A stretch of DNA of 64,000 bases, taken from NCBI GenBank assembly GCA_025917655.1, contig CP084608.1, positions 1,550,001-1,614,000 of the forward strand. The letters run 5' to 3'. Each line of letters starts with the position of its first letter. Positions within the stretch are counted from its first letter, which is position 1. Source of the DNA: Chlorella sorokiniana (lineage: Eukaryota > Chlorophyta > Trebouxiophyceae > Chlorellales > Chlorellaceae). Below are positions 1 through 8,966 of the stretch, in pieces. The notes beneath the pieces are model-generated. The model was not told where the DNA came from. It searched no databases and saw only the letters and a list, made by a program, of their open reading frames with translations. The position numbers and the translations under genes were made by a program.

Positions 1-436
1 AGGAAGTTGCAGGTTGGGTGGCTTTTATATGTGCAAAGGGCCCAGAACAGGCTTCAGTGAATAACCCGGAGCCGAGCGGCCGAAAGTGAAGCGTCAGATT
101 TCCTGGCAGAGCTGCCGCTCCTGCGGCGCTGTGCCCGATGCCGATGCTCCCTCCCTCTCAGCCTGGCCTTGTTGATGCCTGTATGGTGTGGCAACTGGCC
201 GCACATGATGAGTGCATACCTTTCAATGCATCTCAGGAGCACAACAAGGCCGCCGCCAGCAGTGAGGGCAAAGCAGGGTGGGAGTACAGGGTGGCGCACG
301 CAAGCGCGCCCAGGAGGGCGGGTCATGCTGATCAGGGACCAGCGGGGTTCACAGGCAGGTGTCGTTTGGGCCCAAATCAAAGCCAGGAGGTGAGGACACG
401 AGGGGGCTGCAGGTGGAAAATGAGCCCCCGGCAGCA
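1..436. other. Left-edge non-coding stretch
   Basis: No convincing gene is visible. The open frames on either strand show no recognisable motif. The segment lies just beyond the end of the ATG1-like gene on the minus strand, so part of it is probably that gene's 3' untranslated region. Confidence 0.4.
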
Positions 437-3400
437 TCAACAGGTGATGCGGAACGGCGCTTGTAGCCGTGCAGAGGGCGAGAAAAGCTGAAGGCAACAA
501 ATGAAATGCGCAGCAGACAAGGTTCCCCTCGTAATGGGGAGGGGGAGGGCATAACATGGGCGGCACCCACATGGTGGGGGTTGCCATACGCGGAGCGGGC
601 CTAGGCCGCGTGTGCCGCCTGCGGCGCCGCCGTCACCGACCGCCGCGGCGCAGGCCGCCCAGCGCGCCGCGGTGGCGGCCGCATACTTGTGCAGGCGCAG
701 GCGGTCGGCGGGGGCCAGCTCCAGGGGCGGCTCCAGCCCCAGCCCCGCCCCCCTCGGCGCAGAGGAAGGAGAGGGCGGTGCCGGCGCGCGCGTACAGGCG
801 GCAGCTGCGCGGCGCGCTGCCCAGCAGCTCGTCCACCGCCGCCTCACGCCCCCACCCCAGCGCCGCCGCGTACAGCAGCTCCCAGGGGTCTGGCAGCGCC
901 GCATCCGCCTCCTCCAGCGCCGCCGCCGCGGAGTGACGGCGGTGGGGGACGGCTGGCGCCCGCCTTGTCCAGCGCCGCTGCCGCCGCGTCCGCAGCCGCC
1001 ATGCTGGCAGCGGCATCCTGCTGCAGCGCCAGGCTCGCTGCCGCGACCTCCCTGGCGTCGCATGCGGCGGCCTGTGGCGGCGCGGCGGGCAGGCCGTCGC
1101 CGCCCTTGACCTCTGCGGCTGGGCCCTCGCCCAGCTCGCCCGCCGCCGGCTGGGCTGCGTCGGCGGCGGCCAGCGCCGCCGCGTGCGCCTCCATGCTGCG
1201 CTCCAGCAGCTGCAGCGCCGCCAGGTGCAGCGAGAGGCACTCGCGCAGCGCAGCGTGCGCCGCCGCCGACAGCGGGTGCGCCTCAACGGCTGCGGCGCCC
1301 TGCCGCGCCGCCGCCGCCGCTGCCTGCAGGATGCGGGCCACGCGGTGCAGGAAGCGCCAGCGGGGGTGCCCAGCCAGGAGGGCGCAGCCGCGGGCCCGCT
1401 GCCGCCCCCGCCGTCCCCCCGCCGCGCCGTCGCCCGCCGCCACCGCAAACACGCCTTCGTCGGCGCTGCCGCTCGTGTGCCGGCTGCCAGCCAGGCTGCC
1501 CTCCGCCGAGGCGCAGCGGGAGACGTTGCGCGGCGGCGAGCCCTGCCGGCTGCTGCGCCCGGCGGCTGCAGGCAGGAGGGAGCGGCGGCGGCGGAGCCAC
1601 GGTGGGGCAGCCACGGCGGCCAGGGCCGGGCCAGCACAAAATGCAACTGCTGCAGGCAAGCGCCGCCATAGGCAACAGACCACCGCCTGTGTGGCGCTCG
1701 GCTTTGCAGCAACAGCAGCAAACACAGCCCCGCACCCACCCGTGTGTGCCGACAGCATGGCGTCCACCAGCACGTAATCCTCGTCCTCGCTGGCAACGGA
1801 GGCGGGGGCTGTGGGCCCCACCCTGCGCGCCGCTGCTGCCACCCAGCCGCCCGCCGGCGGCCGGCACGCCGCCTGGCGGCCCCGTTGCAGCAGCCGCCTG
1901 CGGTTGCGGCACCGCCGCCAGCGCTGCCGCCGCGGTGGGGCTGCCGTGGGTGGGCAGCTGGCCTGGCGGCGGCGCGGGCTGGAAGCCCTGGACCCTCTGG
2001 AAGCTGCCCAGGCGGTGGCCCGGCACTGGCTGCGGCCGGCGCTGCGCCGCCTCCTGCTGCCCCCGCTGCTGCCCCTGCTGCTGCTCCTGCTGGCTGCGCT
2101 GCGCCGCCAGCCGCACCTCCAGATCCAGCGAGCGCCGCGTCTTCAGCTGGTGCGACAGGCCGCCCAGCGGTACGGCGGTGGCGGCGGGCGAGGCGGGCCG
2201 CCGCCGCCGCCGGGCGCTGGCTGGGCGGCGCCGCCGCCTGGCGGAAGCCCAGCACCTGCTGCGGGATGCTGCCCGTGGAGCGCGGCTTGGCCAGCGGCGG
2301 CGGCGCCACAGCCGGCGGCGCGCTCGTGCTGAACAGCAGCGGCTGGCCGCCGCGGGCGGCGACGGCGGCGGCGGCGGCGGCGGGTCCCGCCCCAGGGGGT
2401 TCGGGCGGCAGCGGCGCCGCCGCCTCCTCGGGCGTGGCCACAAACGGGTGGCGGAAGAACTCCTCAAAGGAGAGGCGCTCCACGGGGTTGCGGCGCAGCA
2501 GGCAGTGGATGAGGTGGCGGCAGGGCGGCGACAGCGCGGCGGCAAGCGCCTCGGGCAGCCGCGCGTCGCCGCGCTCGATGTTGCGCAGCAGCTGGAACTG
2601 GTTGGCTCCCGTGAGGGGGCGCCCAACCACCTGCGCCCAGAGCGCGGCAGGGGAGGCGCAGGTGGGGCAGCCGCTTAGGCAGGGCGCGCACGTCGCCGCC
2701 TCCCTGCCAGCGCCCTGGCTTCCCACCCAACTTTCAGCCACTTGGGCGGACCCGCTTGGGCCCCCCCGAGCCACACACACTCCCAAAAAAGAGAGGCAAG
2801 CTACGATATGAACAGCGCCCCCCCCCTGGTTATCTCCCCCACCAGCTCGAAGAGTATGGCGCCGATGGACCAGAGGTCGGCCTTGGCGTCGTACTTGTGG
2901 AAGTGCAGGATCTCGGGGCCATGTAGAGGGGGAGCCGCACAGCGTCTCGGCCAGGCCCTGCCCGGGGGGGGTGGGGGCCCAAGCGGGTGCAGGGTGAGCA
3001 GCCATGGAACCGTGCGCAATGGAACAGCGCAGCTGCGAGTGCGGCAGCGTGTAGCCCGCCTTTTATCCCACTCCACTCCTCCCCCTCCACCCCAACAGGA
3101 GAACACAGAACCAGAAACCACGAGCGCCAGGCCCCACCTGCGGCTGCAGGTTGCGGGCGAAGCCAAAGTCGGCAATCTTGAGGGTGGCGTCCGGCGTCGG
3201 GGCGGAGAGCAGCAGGTTCTGGGGCTTGAGGTCACGCTGCAGGCGGCAGAAGGGGGCAGGATGGATGGAAGGGTCGGCGGCGGCTGGGCGCGGGGCATGC
3301 CGATGTCAGCCGCTCTGCCCGCGGAGCCGCTGCCCTGCCGTTGCCGCGACCAAGCAGTGCGGGGGCTTGCCGCGAGGGGCTGCGATTCCGCAGGGGCGGC

Positions 3401-4094
3401 GAGCTCACGTGGACCAGGTGGTGGGCCCACATCTGGCGCAGGCCCGCCGCCAGCTGGCGCATGAGGTGGCGCGCGGTGGCCTCCGGCACGCGCTTCACGC
3501 GGCGCAGAAAGTGCGCCAGGTCGCCGCCGGCGCAGTACTCCATGACCAGGAACAGGCGGTCGCCCTCCTGCAGCAGCGCGGCGGCGAGTGAGGAGGAGGC
3601 AGCGCTCGGCACACACCCCCCCATACCACCCCCTCTGCCGCAATGCGGCGACGCTGCCGCTGGCGGGAGGGCCCGGCATGCGGGTGCCCACAGTGGGCAG
3701 GCCCATCAGGTCTGTGGGATGCTGCATGACTTCTGTCAGCTGTTGAGCTGCCCGAGTCAAGCAGGAGCGCCCTTCCCTTTCCCTGGGCACACGCATCGGG
3801 CGGTGGTCGCCACCTGCCGGCGTGCGTGCGCTGGCGCCCTCCGGCCCCGCCCACCTCGAGCACTTCGTGCAGCTTGACGATGTTCTCATGGTTGATGCGC
3901 TTCAGGATGGACACCTCGCTCTCCAGGCTCTGCTTCAGCTTGGCGTTCAGCTTGGACAGGTTTATCTCCTTGACGGCTGCCTCCTGCCCGCTCTCCACGT
4001 GCCGTGCGCGCCACACAACGGCAAATGAACCGCTCCCTATGTGTTGAACCAGCGACCAGGAGCCCACCGTGCGGGGTGCTCCCTGTTCGGCCAT
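437..4094 (-). CDS. ATG1: Autophagy-related Ser/Thr kinase ATG1 (ULK-like)
   Basis: Initiating kinase of macroautophagy; in the family it acts with ATG13 at the phagophore. Exon 1 (4094-3855, 80 codons) carries the Gly-rich loop GSGSFAVVW and the VAIK-type lysine (AAVKEI). Exon 2 (3567-3409) has the hinge MEYCAGGDL. Exon 3 (3236-3138) has the catalytic loop RDLKPQN and the DFG motif (ADFGFARN). Exon 4 (2957-2843) has the activation loop LCGSP...MAPEIL and KADLWSIGAILFE. Exon 5 starts at 2630 and completes the C-lobe. A long Gln/Ala/Pro-rich linker follows, with the motif EDEDYVLV near 1.8 kb, then a C-terminal tMIT-like region (LLYAAALGWGREAAVDELLG, about 0.8-0.9 kb; ADRLRLHKY, about 0.7 kb), as in plant ATG1. 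Exon 4 needs two single-base corrections at short G runs (plus strand, 2914-2932), and the linker also changes frame. The stop may be 437 or, in another frame, 601. Identity is strong; the linker structure is approximate. Confidence 0.88.
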
Positions 4095-4557
4095 GACCGG
4101 GCCGTTGCGACGGTTCGGTGCCCAGGTAGACCTTGGCCAGGGGTCCAGCGGGTGATCAGACTGCCGGGCACTCCCCCATATGACAGCCGAAAGCCAAGCC
4201 CTCTTCGCCCGCTTCGCGACTCAAATCTGGCTCGGCAGCTAACGAAAACTCAATGCAAACTGCTGCGCTGCTTTTCAAGCGTGGATGGCAGCCTCCCAGT
4301 TTCGAGTTGCGCCCAGCGTGCTGGCTGCGTCACAGCAGCCAACCAGGACACCAGGATTCCGGTTCCGTTGCGCACCGAATGCCTCTGCCTTTGCCAAGAA
4401 AACTCAAGTATCATCACATCAAGCATCTTTACTGCAACCTGTTGCCGGCTACCCGCCCTCCCCTTGTTTCGTTTCCCTCGATTGCTGCTGCACCCTTGCC
4501 CTTTGAGTTGCACTCACATATCAAGCGAATCTGGGCAACAGCAATGCCATCCCCGGT
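4095..4557. promoter_or_regulatory. Bidirectional promoter region between ATG1 and HYDA
   Basis: This 463-base interval separates the divergent start codons of the ATG1 kinase (minus) and the hydrogenase (plus), so it must hold both promoters and both 5' leaders. It is less GC-rich than the flanking coding DNA. I see no GTAC core, the element bound by the copper/anoxia regulator CRR1 at hydrogenase promoters in Chlamydomonas, and no clear TATA box. Shared regulation is an inference from geometry alone. Confidence 0.55.
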
Positions 4558-7500
4558 ATGCTGCGGGTTGGCAGGACTTACGGGAGTTTCCTTCCATCGG
4601 CCCGTGCCCCCTCTCCTGCCCTGGCTGCCCTGCGGGTGTCCCGGGCCAGGTCTACCCGCCCATCCACATTGCGGGTGCTCCAGACGGCTGCGCCGCCAGC
4701 GCCCATCGACAAACCTGCCGCCGCCAAGCCTGCCGCCGGCAAGGACATCGACCACGTGCCTCTGGTGCTGGAGGAGCTGCGCACCAAGAAGAAGGTGTGC
4801 ATCGCGCAGACCGCCCCCGCGGTGCGCATCGCCATTGGAGAGGAGCTGGGCCTGGGCCCTGGCGTCAATGCAACCGGCAAGATGGTGAGCGGGAGGGTGG
4901 GCACACGGTGCTGCAGCCTGCAAGCACCCCAAGCGTTGATGGTGAACCCACGCCTTCCTGGAAGCAATGCGCACATTGACTTTCTGCTCTAAGCTAAGCT
5001 TTGTAACTCCACCTTACGTACCCCTCCGTGGCTGCGGCTCGCTGCTTTGTGTGCGCTGCGTCAGCAAGCACCTGCCCCTTACTTGCAGTGCCCCACTGCT
5101 TCTCCCGCAGGTCGCCGCCCTGCGCCGGCTGGGCTTCGACTACGTCTTTGGTGGGTGCCTGGTGCCGCACACCTGCCTGCAATTCATCAGCCCTGCTCTG
5201 TTGGGCAGCTCAGCCGGCTCCCTCATCCCCTGCCGCATCCGCCCTGTCGCTGCCCAGCCCTGTGCGGCCTCACCCTCCGCGGCCTCACAGTGGTGTGCAT
5301 CAGCAGTGCTGGCGTGCACCCTTCACACCCCTCTATCGTTGCCCACCGTCCCCCCCCTTGCAGACACGCTGGCCGGCGCGGACCTGACCATCATGGAGGA
5401 GGGCCACGAGCTGCTGGAGCGACTGGAGGGGCTGGTGTCGCGCCGCGCCGACGCCGCCCCGCTGCCCATGTTCACCTCCTGCTGCCCCGGCTGGGTCGGC
5501 TTTGTGGAGACGTGCGCCCCGGAGCTCATCCCCCACATCTCGACCTGCAAGTCGCCCCACATGATGGTGGGGGCGGTGCTCAAGACCTACTTTGCAGAGG
5601 TGGTTGCCGGGGCTGCGGGGGACGGGCCTACGGCGCCGAGGCTCTGTGCCCGCCCCCTGGGTATCCAGCCTTCGCCTTGTGAGCGGGCCAGGCCTGGGCC
5701 TGCTGCGCTCTCCAGCCTCCCTTCTCCCTCCTGCCTTCCATGCTGCAGAGGATTGGCAGGCGGGCCGAGGAGCTCAGCGTGGTGAGCGTGATGCCGTGCG
5801 TGCGCAAGCAGGGCGAGGCGGACCGCATGATGTTCCACACCCGGGGGCACCGCACGGTGGGCTTGGGGCACGGCGTGGGGGCTGCATCACTGGGGGCCAC
5901 TCCGCGCTTCCTCCATGTGTTGCCAATCCGTGCATCTGTTGAGGCATTGACGCTTTATCGCCTGGCTGCCGCCGCAGCGAGGTGGACCACGTCATCACCA
6001 CCAAGGAGCTGGCCAGGATGTGCCAGGACGAGGGCATAGACTTTGCCTCCCTGCCAGGTGGGTCACCAGCGGCCGACAGCGGTGGCGGGCTGGGAGGGGC
6101 GCGCACCGAGCACAGACAGCATGAGAGCGGGCACATATTTCGTTCCCCTGCCGCGCCCCCAAAAATACACGCACACACGCACGCACATTTGTGCCGCAGA
6201 CGAGGACTTTGACGAGTTCCTGGGCATCGGCACTGGTGCAGCAGCGCTGTTTGGCACCACTGGCGGGGTGATGGAGGCGGCTCTCAGGTGGGCTCACGTG
6301 CTGCAGTAACTTGGGGTGCTCTCATGCATCTGCCTGCCAGCATGGTTTCGGAGCGCCTTGCAAGCTGCAGCCAGCGCGCCGCACCCAGGCAGCCTCTCCT
6401 CTCCTGCAGGACCGTGTATGACGTGGCAACTGGCGAGAAGCTGGAGCGCATGGAGTGGGCCCCTGTGCGCGGGCTGGAGGGCACCCGCGAGGCGTCCGTC
6501 ACCATCTCGCCGCACCCCGAGGGCCCCTGCACAACGCGCAGCCCGTCACCGTCAACATCGCAGTGGCCAACGGCCTCGGTGAGCCGGGCTTGGGCGGCGG
6601 GGAGCTGTCGGGCGGGCAGCCCAGCCGGCGCCGGGCCGGGCTGCAGCAAGGGGCCAACAGCTGCTGTGGGAGGGAGGGGGAGAGGGGGGCTGGCTTCTCG
6701 GCGCTGACTGTCGGCGTGCCTCCTGTGCGTACGTTCGCAGGCAACGCCAAGAAGCTGCTGAAGCAGGTGCAGGAGGGGGAGAAGGAGTATCACTTCATCG
6801 AGGTCATGGCCTGCCCCGGTGAGCTGGGGGGGGGCAGATGCTGGGCAGCACTCATCTGGCCTGCAACCTTCAGGGCAGCTGGGCGCCCTGTGCCCATCAA
6901 TAAGTAAGTAAGATAAACAGTTCGGCTCCTGAGCATGGTGCACCCCCTGCGCCTGTCCCCAGGCGGCTGCATCGGCGGCGGGGGCCAGCCGCGCTCCAAG
7001 GACCGCGACATCCTGGCCAAGCGGCAGGCGGCGCTGTACGGCGTGGACGAGCGCAAGGTGCTGCGCCGCTCCCACGAGAACCCGGTGGTGCGCCAGCTGT
7101 ACGAAGACTTCCTTGAGCGCCCCAACTCGCACAAGGTGGGTGTGTGTGTGGGGGGGGGGGGCGCGCGAAGGCTCCTCCTTTTGGTGTGCCACAGCAGCCA
7201 CGCAGCAGCGCCTGGTGAACTATCGATATATTGAGCTGTGGTGGGGGACAGGGCCGGGCGCGCGCGCGAGCTGCTACGCGGGCCTGCTGGCAACACAAGA
7301 CTGCATCATCTGTGGCCTGCATCATCTGGGGTGTACGTCCAGCCCCCAGCAAGGTCCCCCACCCTCACACACTCGTCCAAACCCACCTGTACCCACTGTT
7401 CCCGCCTCACAGGCCCACGAGCTGCTGCACACCCACTACGTGCCCTGCGGCCCCGACAAGTTCGACCTGGCCGCGCCCCCGAGGACGTGGCCCCCGCCCC

Positions 7501-7666
7501 GGCCTCATGTGCCCTGGACCCGGGCCTGGACACGGTGTGCGACCCGCTGCAGCACCACGCCATCTGCGACCTGGACGACGGCTCGCCCCCTCAGCCTCAG
7601 CCTCAGCCTCAGCCTCCAGCTCCGACTCCGACGCGCCGCCGCCGCCCGCCACGCAGCGCCCAGTGA
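4558..7666 (+). CDS. HYDA: Chloroplast [FeFe]-hydrogenase, H-cluster-only type
   Basis: Catalyses reversible proton reduction to H2, fed by plastid ferredoxin under anoxia. Ten exons can be traced: 4558-4884, 5111-5150, 5364-5599, 5749-~5866, 5978 or 5982-6057, 6200-6287, 6410-6578, 6741-6818, 6963-7135 and 7413-7666. The start MLRVGRTYGS leads an Arg/Ser/Ala-rich plastid transit peptide. All H-cluster signatures are present: TSCCPGW (about residues 160-166, with H-cluster and proton-path cysteines), MPCVRKQ, FGTTGGVMEAA and MACPGGCIGGGGQPRS, which supplies the last two cluster cysteines. The family tail HELLHTHY precedes an extra Cys-containing extension rich in Pro/Gln. Exon 1 passes from transit peptide straight into the core, so there is no N-terminal ferredoxin-like F-domain. 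Single-base shifts occur in exon 7 (about 6524) and exon 10 (about 7476-7480); without the second, the frame runs to 7949. Maturases HYDEF and HYDG are not in the window. Confidence 0.95.
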
Positions 7667-8132
7667 GCGAGGGGGCTGCCGAGCCGGGCAGGCCACTCGA
7701 CGCAGCAGGCGAATGGCGGCTGCGCCACCACGATCCCGATGCGTCCCGTTGCACTGCACAGCATGTATTGAACTATGTATGCCCTTGACAGCACCCCCTG
7801 CTCTCTCTCCGTCCCTCGTCTGCCACAATTGCCTTGTCAAGTATTACCGCCTCGTTTTTCCCAGTGCTTGCTGCCTGCATTGTTCCCTGCCTGCCTCTCA
7901 ATCTGCGTCGACCCGTGCAAGGAGCTGCTGCCGACAGGCGCATGTGTAGCCAATGCTTGCTGACATCGCTGAGATGGGTGACAAGGGCGCCAGCCAGAAG
8001 CACTGGCACCACCTCTTCCTTACAGCTGCCAGCTGCCCTGGACTCGAAGCACACCAGGGCCAACACAGCTGGTTGCTACGTTTCCAGAGAGAGAGCCCCC
8101 TGTCCAAAGTCCCCTAGCCGGCTTCCAGCCCG
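7667..8132. other. Intergenic region after HYDA
   Basis: No gene is visible in this 466-base stretch. It should hold the hydrogenase 3' untranslated region and the promoter of the next plus-strand gene. If the hydrogenase frame is taken without the shift at 7476-7480, its open frame runs on to 7949 in low-complexity sequence, which I consider artefactual. Confidence 0.4.
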
Positions 8133-8789
8133 ATGGCGGGCCCTGCCGAAGACGTGCATTTCCCTGAGGAGGAAGAAGGTGGGCCTCCAAGGCTGGTGTG
8201 CTGCAGCAGCAGGCCATGCGTGCAGGCCCCTCTTTGAGCGCCGCCCGCCGCGGCGCCACAGCAGCGCCAACGACTGACGTGGAGGGCGTTTGCCTGTGCC
8301 AGGCATGTCTGGCATCCACATCGATCTGCACAAGCACGAGGGCTTCTCAGGGGGCGACCCCGGCTTCAGCGGCGGCTTCCACGGCGCCGGCTCTGGCGGC
8401 GCCGAGCCGGTGGACCCACACAAGGGAGAGGCTGACAAGTCGTCAGGCAGGCTGGCTGTGTTGTCATGCAGGGGGCCCAGAGTGGGTTTGTGTCAACAAG
8501 AAATTGTGGTGCCAGAGCAGGAATCCATGCCCCCAACTATCAACGGGTGCGGCTGGTCAGCGCCTGAACCACTGCTGCGCCTCCCCCTGCAGAGCAGTTT
8601 GACATGGACAAGGCCACGGGCCACCGCTCGGCCCGGGCTCAGCGGGAGCACACCCCGTCATTCGGCAGGGCCCGGTGGCGGCCAGCCAGTCTGCAACCAG
8701 CAGCGGCGGGGTTGGCGCAGGCCGGGGCCCACGGGCCCAGACGTGCAGCCGCACCAGCACCCGCACCAGGCTTGATGGCGGCACGCTGA
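8133..8789 (+). CDS. Small His/Gly-rich hypothetical protein
   Basis: Unrecognised short gene. Exon 1 starts at 8133 (MAGPAEDVHFPEEEEG) and ends at a GGTGGG donor near 8179. The next exon follows the acceptor at about 8302 and continues in phase with MSGIHIDLHKHEGFSGGD and a Gly/Phe-rich stretch (FSGGFHGAGSGGAEP). A third exon after the acceptor near 8592 reads EQFDMDKATGHRSARA and ends at the stop 8787-8789. The donor of the second intron is unclear; a GC donor after about 8450 would keep frame. No signal peptide, membrane span or known domain is visible. The sequence is hydrophilic, acidic at the N-terminus and basic at the C-terminus. Supported only by splice-phase consistency and protein-like composition. 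Confidence 0.4.
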
Positions 8790-8966
8790 TACTGCCCTGC
8801 TGGCTGGCTGCACAGCCCGACCCCTGCCCTGCAGATGCTGCAACGTGCACGGCTGGGCACGTGGTGCCTGACGGCATCCACAGGCTTCATACTGCATTAA
8901 TAAGTGCATGCGCCTCACAAGAAGCACCAGCGCGGACAAGTTCGTGCAGGCAGGCTGGACGGGGCG

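Noticed and set aside
633-3005. A single minus-strand open frame of 790 codons
   Set aside because: It spans ATG1 introns and switches between true coding and shadow reading; conserved kinase motifs prove an intron-split gene with frame shifts, not one long exon.
437-7666. ATG1 and HYDA as pseudogenes because of frame breaks
   Set aside because: All catalytic motifs are intact on both sides of each break and splice sites are preserved.
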